NCBI RefSeq assembly: GCF_030818895.1
Contig: NZ_JAUTBA010000001.1
Coordinates: forward strand, 4,216,001 to 4,280,000
Reading direction: 5' to 3'
Source of the DNA: Sphingobacterium zeae
GTDB taxonomy: Bacteria; Bacteroidota; Bacteroidia; Sphingobacteriales; Sphingobacteriaceae
Length of the DNA: 64,000 nt
Shown here: in pieces, positions 45,601 to 53,363 of the stretch
Position numbering within the stretch: the stretch's first letter is position 1
Layout: each line of letters starts with the position of its first letter
The notes under the pieces: model-generated
Told to the model about the DNA's origin: nothing
Database searches by the model: none
The model's input: the letters and a program-made list of their open reading frames with translations, nothing else
Program-made: the position numbers and the translations under genes

Positions 45601-45891
45601 CTGCCAAAACTGGACGGTAATGACCTGACAGATCCGCAAAAATATAGTTCAAGGCAATTGCATGACGCGTCTTTCCTTAGATTAAAGAATATCAATTTTG
45701 GTTATAGACTACCTAATAGCATATTGAACAAAATCGGATTTAGCAACGCACGAGTTTATTTTAATGGTACGAATCTATTAACGGCATCCAAATACAAGAT
45801 TGCAGACCCAGAAGTCGGTCAGTATGCGACGCGCGGATGGGAAACCCCTATTGGAAAGACCTATACATTTGGAATTGAACTCGGTTTTTAA
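42700..45891 (+). CDS. SusC/RagA-type TonB-linked outer-membrane transporter
   Basis: 1063 residues. Signal peptide (MKQHVLTTLCLIACSSMQSLYAQ), an N-terminal carboxypeptidase-D-like regulatory domain (IAGKITDSNGKPVSGVTITV, about residues 25-110), a TonB-box-like EVMVVAYGTAKKSTYTGS, a plug domain (PSIRIRGIGSMNASNEPLYVIDGVP and VLKDAAASSLYGSRAANGVILITTKKG) and a large beta-barrel ending in TYTFGIELGF. It forms the membrane channel of a SusCD importer with the next gene (17 bases on). Between murein-peptide enzymes, the likely cargo is muropeptide or cell-wall peptide (inference). No anti-sigma/sigma pair is adjacent. Confidence 0.96.
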   Translation: MKQHVLTTLCLIACSSMQSLYAQQIQIAGKITDSNGKPVSGVTITVKSASQGTSTNENGLFTLTTNANSILSISAVGYSPQEIQVNGRKTINITLASNEQALDEVMVVAYGTAKKSTYTGSAATVKAKDIDNVPVTSFEGALSGRVAGLTVSTPSGQAGSTPSIRIRGIGSMNASNEPLYVIDGVPANSGSGGQMGDYIYTSNNVMGNLNPDDIETITVLKDAAASSLYGSRAANGVILITTKKGKAGKPTVNFKTSLGFTPTWATDNYEPASPQDQVNMLYQIFYDYRASNGKTEAEANTYALTQLNNKFNKHGYRFETNGNGRYDNVNILGMTDGIENREGKYYDWDKALFRTGIFQDNNLSLSGGTDATKYFSSIGYTTDKSRIRVNDFERISGRLNLTQKIVDNLEFGTNINIGHNKKKGFNDTRNTGSNYFLQSRNLLWPLYWPTNYKTGEDWTDRYGSYAYNADYYDKQWNNSSKTNKLGVISNLTWSILPSLIAKTVFSYDYTDMKDYLYYSAKHFNGVSDGGVVNQFNTNMLKLVSSNTINYSKSFDKHSLNLLAGFEAEKNKTDFMRTTGRGLGSAELPYISSAGKFEANAYSWGYNLMSFLGRAEYNYDNAYFLAASYRRDGSSKLGPKNRWGDFWSISGAYSLKNLPSLKENEAISTLRLKASYGVNGTLPTDNFGWRRLISFNNFNYKGQPGGNLVSNPDPDITWETSYTTNAGLEFGFLQNRITGSVEYFNRTSKNLLQDVPTSQTTGFSTVLRNVGQINNRGLEIELTGDILKKENFRWSANVNAAFVTSKVQKLNDNQDIIWYDPTGSVGNDTKGSGDVRAQFIYQQGQSTLAFYGYEWAGVDQKNGRNVYYTNNNKTGEDIFDYNGRKATYDFDQASYTIIGNGVPKVSGGLNTDFEYKNFNLGFNFIYKIGGKLYDGAFKDVADDGYYWERIRSEYAFEHMWTDNNTAGTLPKLDGNDLTDPQKYSSRQLHDASFLRLKNINFGYRLPNSILNKIGFSNARVYFNGTNLLTASKYKIADPEVGQYATRGWETPIGKTYTFGIELGF

Positions 45892-45908
45892 TACTTAATT
45901 TTTACATC

Positions 45909-47396
45909 ATGAAAATAGTTAAAATATCCATTATAGCAGCTGCTCTATTGACGTCATTCAGTAGTTGCAAAGATTTCTTAGATGTCGAACCTGGGAATTC
46001 AATCGATGCCAACACAGGCTTAAAAAGTGCAAGCGATGCCAGAAACCGAATCAATGGCCTAAGCCGGCTTATCGCCTCATCAAGTTATTACGGCCGAAAT
46101 TTTGAACTGTATGGTGAGGTTAAAGGGGGAGATCTAACGGTGTACTCGCAAGGAAGAGGGTTAGATCAGTTATACTCCTTTAATCAAGATGCTGAAACCA
46201 ACAACTTCTCTGGCTTCTGGTCTCAAATCTATTATTGTATCGCCCAAACAAATGATGTCTTAGAGAAAATCGAAAAAGTCGATGCAGCATCCAAAGCCCA
46301 GTACGCCAATGCGCAAGGACAATTATTGACCTTGCGCGCCTTATTTTATTTTGACCTCGTCAGGTTATATGGTAAATCCTATACGCAGGAGAAAACAGCC
46401 CGAGGAGTACCGATTGTTATCAATTCAGCTTCCTATAATAATAAACCGGGTCGTTCTACAGTAGATGAGGTCTACATACAAATTCTAAAGGATCTGAAGG
46501 CAGGCCAAGAGCTGCTCAGCACGAACAAAAAGCCCGATAACGGCTATATCAACTACTATGCAAACCTAGCCATCCAAAGTCGTGTTTACCTGACCATGGC
46601 AGACTACGAAAATGCTTACCAGAAAGCGAATGAGATTATTGCTGACAATGTATATAAATTGTATGAGAATGAAAAATGGGCGAGCTCTTGGACAACTATG
46701 TATGGCAGCGAATCGATCTATGAACTCGGCATCAACGAAGGTGAAGCAGACCTTGGCACAGCTAGCTTAGGCTATTATCTCATGCGGAGAACCGGAGGTC
46801 AGGGCGGCATGTTCTACGCCAGTGATTATTACCTTAACCGACTAAAGGAGGATGCCGGTGACATCCGTTGGGCCATTTTAGGTCGTGATGAAAGCTCAGC
46901 TACCCGTATGGGAGCAGTCTATAAAAATTTAGGCAGTGTCAATACCAATACGTCGCTCCCATTAAATTCTCTGGGTGATAAAGGAAACACCAATAACACA
47001 GCAGTCAATATCAAAGTCATCAGGCTGTCGGAGGTTTATCTTATTGCAGCTGAAGCAGCGTTAAAAAAACCAGCATCAGATCCGACAAAAGCGGCGGCTT
47101 TATTAAATGCCATTAGCAAACGTTCTCCTAATCGCCCTGCGTTCACTGCTGTATCGATCAGTGAGGAGGCCATCCTAAACGAAAAGAGTAAAGAACTGTT
47201 TGGCGAAGGACATCGTTATTGGGATATGATCCGTCTAAATAAAAAGATCAATTTCAATGATGACTTTCAGGGCTTAACGATCAAAACACGACCAAAGGAA
47301 ATTGATCGAACGTTTGACAAAACGCTATTACCCATTCCTCAATCTGAAATAAACGCTAATCCTGCGTTAAAAGATGAACAAAATCCAGGATACTAA
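45909..47396 (+). CDS. SusD/RagB-family nutrient-binding lipoprotein
   Basis: 495 residues. Lipoprotein signal MKIVKISIIAAALLTSFSSC with Cys20. TPR-type SusD fold: KDFLDVEPGNSI, AQGQLLTLRALFYFDLVRLYGKSY, the SVNTN and RLSEVYLIAAEAALKK helices and the RYWDMIRL segment in the C-terminal half, ending in LLPIPQSEINANPAL. It caps the SusC barrel and captures ligand at the cell surface. A strong terminator follows, so the plus-strand unit ends here. Confidence 0.95.
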   Translation: MKIVKISIIAAALLTSFSSCKDFLDVEPGNSIDANTGLKSASDARNRINGLSRLIASSSYYGRNFELYGEVKGGDLTVYSQGRGLDQLYSFNQDAETNNFSGFWSQIYYCIAQTNDVLEKIEKVDAASKAQYANAQGQLLTLRALFYFDLVRLYGKSYTQEKTARGVPIVINSASYNNKPGRSTVDEVYIQILKDLKAGQELLSTNKKPDNGYINYYANLAIQSRVYLTMADYENAYQKANEIIADNVYKLYENEKWASSWTTMYGSESIYELGINEGEADLGTASLGYYLMRRTGGQGGMFYASDYYLNRLKEDAGDIRWAILGRDESSATRMGAVYKNLGSVNTNTSLPLNSLGDKGNTNNTAVNIKVIRLSEVYLIAAEAALKKPASDPTKAAALLNAISKRSPNRPAFTAVSISEEAILNEKSKELFGEGHRYWDMIRLNKKINFNDDFQGLTIKTRPKEIDRTFDKTLLPIPQSEINANPALKDEQNPGY

Positions 47397-47400
47397 TTTC

Positions 47401-47441
47401 TTAAACAAAAAAGGTCATTAAAAATGACCTTTTTTGTTTAA
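47401..47441. terminator. Bidirectional terminator between SusD and the M14 peptidase gene
   Basis: A perfect palindromic stem-loop with arms starting TTAAACAAAAAAGGTCATT around a 3-base loop. The A run on one side and T run on the other let it work for the plus-strand SusCD unit and the minus-strand pyrC-ldcA-M14 unit. Confidence 0.88.
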
Positions 47442-47456
47442 CACACCACCAAGCAA

Positions 47457-48860
47457 TTAGTACAGTCTATTTCTATGCTGTAGTTGATGGTGACTAACAG
47501 CAAGGTCTAAAAAATAGCCGTTAACAACAGCATAACGCATTTTTTGATCCGTCCCAATAAAAAAATTCGCTGAAGAATCGAGTTTAAGCGAACTTTCAAG
47601 TAGGAAACGATCGCTGGATACAATGTTCATTGGGAACTGATGCAGTTTACCCGCAGCGCCACAGCCTACCACATGGACTGCAGCAATACCCGCTCTCAAA
47701 AGATTCTGAATAAAACCGCTGTTCAATTGGTCCCAACGAAGCGACTTATCATATTTCTTGGCCGGAATGAATTTAAGGCCAGAAACATCAATATCCACAT
47801 AACCATAAAAATCTGCCAAATCGCCAATGTCTACTATTGCTCCTTCCACATAATAGTCAGTCCCTATTGTCTTTTCCTGCTGTCGAATGGCAACATCAAC
47901 AACGATTTGGTTCCCCTCCTGCACAACCGTCAGATTTCTCAACACTACATCGTGAAGTTTTCCATCATTGAAGGGTATGCATTCGTAATCGGCAATCGCA
48001 TATTGTGCAAATGATTGGTCAGCAATTTCCTCAAATGCTTTGAGCAATGCTATAAAATTACATTTTCTCACCACCATTTTTTCGGTATCACCCGCAAAAG
48101 CTCCTGACTCAATCAAGATCGTCCTTGCCCCCCATTGTTGAAAATTATCGCCAAATCCCCGCGGAGTATGCTCATCGTCATACTTTGCTACCGCATTAGG
48201 TATAAATTCCTGAAGAATCTTATTTATACCGACAATCACCCGCATGGCGTCTCTCCGGGTTTCATTGATATTACGCGCATAATCATAGGCGGGTGCCAAT
48301 AGGGAAATGGTCACCGGTGTGCTTGTTCCGGGAATGTTATAATAATTGTTTTGGTTGTGAAGATTGAAGGCAAAATCAGGCTTTAACAACATGGCTTGCT
48401 TTTTTAATAAGGCGGCTTCCACGGTTGCTGTTGCTCTTGCATCTCTGTTCATATCCACATCCATTGCAGTTCTCCGTTGAAACCGTTCAGCGCCATCAGG
48501 ATTTAGCATAGGAATAAAATACAAAGTCACGTTGGATTCTATATCATGCCTATAAGCATCAAAACCATCATCTTTACCCTTAAAAAAATTAAACAGATCA
48601 AACATTGCCATTGTTGCCGTAGGTTCATCGCCGTGCATTTGTGACCATAGAAGTATCTTGATTGGTCCTTTTCCGTACTGCAATCTAAATATCGAACGAC
48701 CTTCCGTAGAAGCCCCAATTTCCGCAAGAGCAAAACGTTCAGATCTCCCGATATTTTCTATTAGCGGTAAAATATCGGCATGCTTAAATCTTCTATGCAT
48801 CAAAGCCTTTTCTCTATAAAAAGAAAAGGCTTTGATGAAATCTTCTTTTACTAATTTCAT
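47457..48860 (-). CDS. M14-family zinc carboxypeptidase, probable murein-peptide peptidase
   Basis: 467 residues. The M14 zinc site is H76-x-x-E79 (WSQMHGDEPTAT) with the third ligand His168 (FNLHNQNNYYNIPG). The catalytic Glu251 is in TILIESGAFAGD, and substrate-carboxylate Asn/Arg lie in DMNRDAR. The N-terminus MKLVKEDFIKAFSFY has no signal peptide, suggesting a cytoplasmic enzyme. Together with ldcA, the NlpC/P60 gene and the epimerase, a role like MpaA (gamma-D-Glu-mDap cleavage) is likely (context inference). It lies 1 base after ldcA. The first 25 codons contain a strong hairpin (48798-48837). Confidence 0.88.
   Translation of the reverse strand: MKLVKEDFIKAFSFYREKALMHRRFKHADILPLIENIGRSERFALAEIGASTEGRSIFRLQYGKGPIKILLWSQMHGDEPTATMAMFDLFNFFKGKDDGFDAYRHDIESNVTLYFIPMLNPDGAERFQRRTAMDVDMNRDARATATVEAALLKKQAMLLKPDFAFNLHNQNNYYNIPGTSTPVTISLLAPAYDYARNINETRRDAMRVIVGINKILQEFIPNAVAKYDDEHTPRGFGDNFQQWGARTILIESGAFAGDTEKMVVRKCNFIALLKAFEEIADQSFAQYAIADYECIPFNDGKLHDVVLRNLTVVQEGNQIVVDVAIRQQEKTIGTDYYVEGAIVDIGDLADFYGYVDIDVSGLKFIPAKKYDKSLRWDQLNSGFIQNLLRAGIAAVHVVGCGAAGKLHQFPMNIVSSDRFLLESSLKLDSSANFFIGTDQKMRYAVVNGYFLDLAVSHHQLQHRNRLY
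48798..48837 (-). other. 16-bp perfect inverted repeat in the 5' coding region of the M14 gene
   Basis: Arms CATCAAAGCCTTTTCT (48798-48813) and AGAAAAGGCTTTGATG (48822-48837) are exact complements around an 8-base loop. The repeat lies in codons 8-21, so the mRNA can fold a strong hairpin near the start of translation. It may limit ribosome entry or act as an attenuator between ldcA and the M14 gene. Confidence 0.7.
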
Positions 48861-48861
48861 C

Positions 48862-49920
48862 TTAATCTTTTAGCGCTGGCTCCATTAAAGCAATCGTTCC
48901 TTGCGATGCATCTATACGGACTTTTGCTCCTACTGGCAAAATAAATTGCTCGGCAATATGTCCAATGACAGCTCCTGTATAAGCCGGTATTTTTAACGGT
49001 TTGATATAATCGTTGAATAATTGGTCAAGTGTTACGGATCCATATCCCCCAGATGGTTTACAATCGGTGCACTTGCCAAAAATAAACCCCTTGATTATCC
49101 CCAGTATACCAGCATTTTTCAACTGGCAAAACATGCGATCAACACGTTCCATATCTTCGTCCACCTCTTCGATAAAAAGAATGGCATCTTTAAAGCTTGG
49201 CAGATAGGATGAACCACATAAGCCGGTCAGTACGGTCATATTTCCACCCAGCAATGTTCCTTCTACTATACCAGGATGAATGGTGGCAATTCGGTCTTTG
49301 GTCTGTACAAGGTTATCACCTTTCGATTTGGGATTCTCAAATATCGACGGCTTATTGGCTACAAATTGGGCATTGAAAGCTTCTGCCAGCTTCTTCGTCC
49401 AGGTGCTGATACCCACCGCACCATGAAATGTCACAAGTCCCGTTTTGGCATACAATGCCAAAATTAAGGCTGTAATGTCCGAATATCCCAATAAGATTTT
49501 TGGGTTACTTGCTATCAGCTTATAATCTAATCTATCCAAAAGACGGGATGTCCCCGAACCGCCTCTGATGCAGACAATCGCATTGACGCTCTTATCTGCA
49601 AACATATCGTGTATATCTGCAATACGCTCTTGATCTGTACCCGCCAAATTACCGTATCGACTGCGTATATGTTTGCCCTCTTTAATGTTAAAACCTAGCG
49701 TTGTAAATACTTCACCTGCAATGCGAATTGACTCCTCATCATCCAGCACACCAGCTGGCGTTATTAATCCTATGGTATCACCCAGTTTTAGTTTCGTCGC
49801 AAGTAAAGCAGCTTGACCGAACAATTCAGTTTGATCTTTTCCCGACTGTGTCATCCCTAACATAGGAATTGACAATCCGCCTAAAGCGATCGACTTTATA
49901 AAGGCCCTTTTCTTCATCAT
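48862..49920 (-). CDS. ldcA: LD-carboxypeptidase (S66 family, LdcA-like)
   Basis: 352 residues from ATG 49920 (49917 is also possible). An earlier ATG at 49950 would overlap pyrC and precede the export-type N-terminus MMKKRAFIKSIALGGLSIPML. Serine nucleophile in VCIRGGSGTSRLLDRLDY, the Glu in LFIEEVDEDMERVDR and the His in GAVIGHIAEQF form the S66 triad. The enzyme removes terminal D-Ala from murein tetrapeptides. The N-terminal signal suggests export. It sits between pyrC (9 bases before) and the M14 peptidase gene. Confidence 0.92.
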   Translation of the reverse strand: MMKKRAFIKSIALGGLSIPMLGMTQSGKDQTELFGQAALLATKLKLGDTIGLITPAGVLDDEESIRIAGEVFTTLGFNIKEGKHIRSRYGNLAGTDQERIADIHDMFADKSVNAIVCIRGGSGTSRLLDRLDYKLIASNPKILLGYSDITALILALYAKTGLVTFHGAVGISTWTKKLAEAFNAQFVANKPSIFENPKSKGDNLVQTKDRIATIHPGIVEGTLLGGNMTVLTGLCGSSYLPSFKDAILFIEEVDEDMERVDRMFCQLKNAGILGIIKGFIFGKCTDCKPSGGYGSVTLDQLFNDYIKPLKIPAYTGAVIGHIAEQFILPVGAKVRIDASQGTIALMEPALKD

Positions 49921-49928
49921 GTTAATTA

Positions 49929-51266
49929 CTATCGGTTGAACAACAGACATTCTCCAGCACCCTTTTCAATCAGCTGTCCATTCGAGAAAGCAAGTTTACC
50001 CGATACGAAAGTATGCTCGATTGTTGAACTAAATGTATGTCCTTCAAAAGGCGACCAGCCGCATTTTGACAGGATATTAGCTTTCGATACGGTATACGGC
50101 TTGTTGAGGTCGACCAATACAAGGTCTGCCCAATATCCCTCACGAATGTAACCTCTATCTTCAATTTCGAACAATGTAGCCGTATTATGTGCAGACTTTT
50201 GCACCAATTGTTCCAGGGTCATTTTTCCGGCTTTGACCATATCGAGCAAAGCTTGCAATGCGTGCTGCACAAGAGGCCCTCCACTTGGCGCTGAAGCGTA
50301 GGCCTGAGATTTTTCCGCTAGGGTATGCGGAGCGTGATCTGTCGCTATCACATCGATATGACCATCCAGTACAGCTTTTAGAATCTGGTCGCGATCATTC
50401 GCTGTTTTAACCGCTGGATTCCATTTGATAAAATTACCTTTTGAGGCGTAATCCTGGTCCGAAAACCACAGGTGATGAATACACGCTTCAGCGGTTATTT
50501 TTTTATCTTTTAATGGAATATCATTCGTAAATAATGCAATTTCTTTGGCAGTTGATATATGAAGGATATGCAAGCGCGTATCGTATTTTTTGGCCAGTTC
50601 GACAGCTTTTGAGGAAGATAAATAACAGGCCTCTTCAGAACGGATTAGGGGATGCATCTCAATTTTCAGTCCATCTTCGCCATATTTTTCTTTAAATAAA
50701 GCCAGATTGGCCTTTATCGTTGCCTCATCTTCACAATGTGTAGCTATTAAGGTTGGAGCATTCGCAAAAATCCCTTCCAATGCTTTTTCATTATCCACCA
50801 ACATATTTCCAGTAGAGGAACCCATAAAAACTTTTATGCCACATACATTTTTCGGATTCGTTTTGAGGACCTCCTCAAGATTATCGTTCGCCGCTCCCAT
50901 AAAGAAAGAATAATTGGCCAGCGCACTTTTCGCTGCAATATCATACTTATCTTGAAGTAGCTGCTGCGTTAATGTGTTTGGAACCGTATTAGGCATTTCC
51001 ATAAAGGAGGTGGTGCCTCCAGCTACTGCTGCACGGCTTTCATGCCATATATCTGCTTTATATGTTAATCCGGGTTCTCTGAAATGGACTTGATCATCAA
51101 TAAGCCCAGGGAATAAATGTAGTCCCTCCGCATTGATTTCCTGATCAGCAGGATGGTTTATTTCCTGAGCAATCATTTCGATTCGACCATTGCTGATATA
51201 TACGTCAGCAACCTCAACTTTACCTTCATTAACAAGTTGTGCAGATTTTATAAGAATAGATGACAT
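49929..51266 (-). CDS. pyrC: Dihydroorotase, Bacteroidota-type (QxH variant)
   Basis: 445-residue amidohydrolase of pyrimidine synthesis (carbamoyl-aspartate to dihydroorotate). The first metal motif reads PGLIDDQVHFREPGLT: the usual HxH is QxH here. Other ligands are kept: His in ATHCEDE, His in LHILHIST and the Asp in IDVIATDHAPHTL. Closely similar Bacteroidota proteins, including a crystallised Porphyromonas enzyme as I remember it, also carry DDQVHFREPG, so the change is family-wide. It has its own consensus promoter and heads an operon with ldcA and the M14 gene. An allied amidohydrolase function cannot be excluded. Confidence 0.9.
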   Translation of the reverse strand: MSSILIKSAQLVNEGKVEVADVYISNGRIEMIAQEINHPADQEINAEGLHLFPGLIDDQVHFREPGLTYKADIWHESRAAVAGGTTSFMEMPNTVPNTLTQQLLQDKYDIAAKSALANYSFFMGAANDNLEEVLKTNPKNVCGIKVFMGSSTGNMLVDNEKALEGIFANAPTLIATHCEDEATIKANLALFKEKYGEDGLKIEMHPLIRSEEACYLSSSKAVELAKKYDTRLHILHISTAKEIALFTNDIPLKDKKITAEACIHHLWFSDQDYASKGNFIKWNPAVKTANDRDQILKAVLDGHIDVIATDHAPHTLAEKSQAYASAPSGGPLVQHALQALLDMVKAGKMTLEQLVQKSAHNTATLFEIEDRGYIREGYWADLVLVDLNKPYTVSKANILSKCGWSPFEGHTFSSTIEHTFVSGKLAFSNGQLIEKGAGECLLFNR

Positions 51267-51291
51267 GTTGATTTTTTACTTTGCTTTAGGT

Positions 51292-51323
51292 CAAAAGTAA
51301 AGATTTGTAACCGTGATATCAAA
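51292..51323 (-). promoter_or_regulatory. Promoter of the pyrC-ldcA-M14 operon
   Basis: On the minus strand TTTG (51323-51320), a 20-base spacer and TACTTTTG (51299-51292) match the Bacteroidota consensus exactly. The start codon at 51266 is about 26 bases further on. Confidence 0.7.
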
Positions 51324-51382
51324 TGATCTGGCGAAAGAGTTCGATGCCTGAACAGGATGTCTTTCCCAAAGATTGGAAAAAC

Positions 51383-51408
51383 AAGAAAGAGGCCTGAGCC
51401 TCTTTCTT
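51383..51408 (-). terminator. Terminator of the OmpR-type regulator gene
   Basis: An 11-bp stem AAGAAAGAGGC / GCCTCTTTCTT with a CTGA loop, overlapping the regulator's stop codon on the minus strand. Confidence 0.7.
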
Positions 51409-52103
51409 TATTCTTTATCAAATTTGTATCCCACACCTTTTACAGTAGTCACGTAATCATCACCTATCTTTTCGCGCAGCTTGCGGATATGGACGTCAAT
51501 CGTGCGATTGGTTACTACCACTGAATCTTCCCAAATACTCTTTAAGATCTGCTCGCGTGTAAACACCTTATTTGGTTTTGATGCCAATAGATATAATAAC
51601 TCAAACTCTTTCTTCGCTAGAACAATCTTTTGTTCTCCTTTGTAGACCAAGAATGAATCTCTATCGATAACCAAGTCGGAAATTTCAATTTTATCCTGAA
51701 CAGAGGCATCCGATTCTTCAGTGGCATTTCTCCTCAAGATAGCATTGATGCGACTCATTAAAGCACGGGGCTTAATTGGCTTTGCAATATAATCGTCTGC
51801 ACCAACGTGAAATCCAGCAATCTCCGAATACTCTTCACTTCTAGCCGTTAAAAATACCATGAATGTGCTTTTAAATTCAGGCATCGCGCGCATGATGCGA
51901 CAAGCTTCAATGCCATCCATCTTGGGCATCATCACATCCAAAATGATCAGATCAGGATTTACCTGTTTGGCAACGTTGATCGCCTCTTCCCCATTTTGCG
52001 CTGTAGAGACCTGATAACCTTCCCGATTTAAGTTGAATGCAATTAAATCCAAGATATCCTTTTCGTCATCAACAATTAAAATCTTTTGTTTCGAAGAACT
52101 CAT
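51408..52103 (-). CDS. OmpR/PhoB-family response regulator, orphan
   Basis: 231 residues. The receiver domain (residues 5-125) has acidic pocket D16-D17 (IVDDEKD), phospho-acceptor Asp in LIILDVMMPKMDG, T and K in FLTARSEEY and DDYIAKPIKP. The C-terminal winged helix is the OmpR type (KKEFELLYLLASKPNKVFTREQILKSIW, then RTIDVHIRKLREKIG and VKGVGYKF). No histidine kinase lies beside it, so the partner is elsewhere. It has its own terminator. Promoter not seen. Confidence 0.94.
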   Translation of the reverse strand: MSSSKQKILIVDDEKDILDLIAFNLNREGYQVSTAQNGEEAINVAKQVNPDLIILDVMMPKMDGIEACRIMRAMPEFKSTFMVFLTARSEEYSEIAGFHVGADDYIAKPIKPRALMSRINAILRRNATEESDASVQDKIEISDLVIDRDSFLVYKGEQKIVLAKKEFELLYLLASKPNKVFTREQILKSIWEDSVVVTNRTIDVHIRKLREKIGDDYVTTVKGVGYKFDKE

Positions 52104-52206
52104 TTGTCTTATTTTTTTTGCTAAATTATAAACAAAATGATAACAATCAGTTAACCCTGTGTTACCAAATTATTAAGTAATATGCTATTTAACAATAACA
52201 CAAGGA

Positions 52207-53304
52207 TTACTTAATTGTTTTCTTCAAAAACGTCTCCAGCTCCTCTCCACGCAGATTTTTCGCTATAATAAAACCGTTCGGATCTAATATGTAGGAAGTA
52301 GGCAAGGCTTTAACCCGGTAATCGATAACAACAGGCGAGCTCCAAGCTTTCAAATCAGATACATGTGTCCACGTTAACTTATCATCTTCGATAGCGCGCA
52401 TCCATGAACCAGGATTGTCGTCAAATGAAACAGATAATATGTCAAAACCTTTACCATGATAGGCCTTATACAACCGAACAAGATTAGGGTTCTCTTGACG
52501 ACAAGGCATACACCACGAAGCCCAAAAGTCGATCAACGTATATTTACCTTTAAAACTAGACAACTTCACTTCTTTATTGGATGGTGTAAAAGATATCAGT
52601 TCAGGAGCAGGCTGCCCAATCGCCATTTTCTTTAGCTTTTGGGTTTCCTCTTTAAATTGGGTTACGTACCTATTCTCCGTAAATTCATCCTTTATTTTAT
52701 CGGCATAAGCAATAATTTCACTTTCGGCAACTTCGGGATCTAAGGTGGAGATGGCATAAAATCCAGCCAAATCATTGTGTCTATTCGAAAAATCGACCGC
52801 TTTCTTCGTATATGTCCGTAGGACCTCTGCAAATTTGGCTTTATATTCTGCACGAATCTTTTCAATCTCGTCTGCTGTCGAATTTGAAGTTAGCTTTGCA
52901 AATACCGTTTGCAAGGAATCCTGCACATAATCGCGATAATTCCGTTCTTTGGCAAAGGGCTGTATTGTTTTTGACAATTCAGAACCTTCCACCTGGTAAT
53001 CATTGACATCCTTATGAAGATCCGTATTAAAAGTAATGGTTTCCCCAGGGGAGGCGATCAAATCATAGCGATTTTTACCTACCCGCAAAGATAATAATCT
53101 GGACTGGCTAGCAGGTCTTACAAACTGAAATTTGTTATTGTCGCCAAAAAACATAGAATCGAGTTTTGTATCCCCTTCATATAACGAAATAACTTTGACA
53201 TTGCCAGGATTTTCGACATTTCCTGCAATGGTAAACTGCTCCTTATTTTGGCAACTCATCATCAAACTAACAATTCCTACCGCAAAAAAAACTGCCTTCT
53301 TCAT
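52207..53304 (-). CDS. TlpA/ResA-like thioredoxin-fold lipoprotein with DUF4369-type N-domain
   Basis: 365 residues. Lipoprotein signal MKKAVFFAVGIVSLMMSCQNKEQ with Cys18. An N-terminal DUF4369-like beta domain (FTIAGNVENPGNVKVISLYEGDTKLDS) and a helical middle (about residues 110-215) precede a C-terminal thioredoxin domain with active site WASWCMPCRQENP. It probably works in extracytoplasmic redox or cytochrome maturation; the substrate is unknown. It is monocistronic and differs from the larger TlpA-like protein at 25.3-27.5 kb by having a lipid anchor and a WCMPC rather than WCGPC site. Confidence 0.9.
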   Translation of the reverse strand: MKKAVFFAVGIVSLMMSCQNKEQFTIAGNVENPGNVKVISLYEGDTKLDSMFFGDNNKFQFVRPASQSRLLSLRVGKNRYDLIASPGETITFNTDLHKDVNDYQVEGSELSKTIQPFAKERNYRDYVQDSLQTVFAKLTSNSTADEIEKIRAEYKAKFAEVLRTYTKKAVDFSNRHNDLAGFYAISTLDPEVAESEIIAYADKIKDEFTENRYVTQFKEETQKLKKMAIGQPAPELISFTPSNKEVKLSSFKGKYTLIDFWASWCMPCRQENPNLVRLYKAYHGKGFDILSVSFDDNPGSWMRAIEDDKLTWTHVSDLKAWSSPVVIDYRVKALPTSYILDPNGFIIAKNLRGEELETFLKKTIK

Positions 53305-53363
53305 CCGTTTATTTTTAGTTGTTAATACCTATCCTTAATAGCCTTATTTCATTGGCCCTAAAT

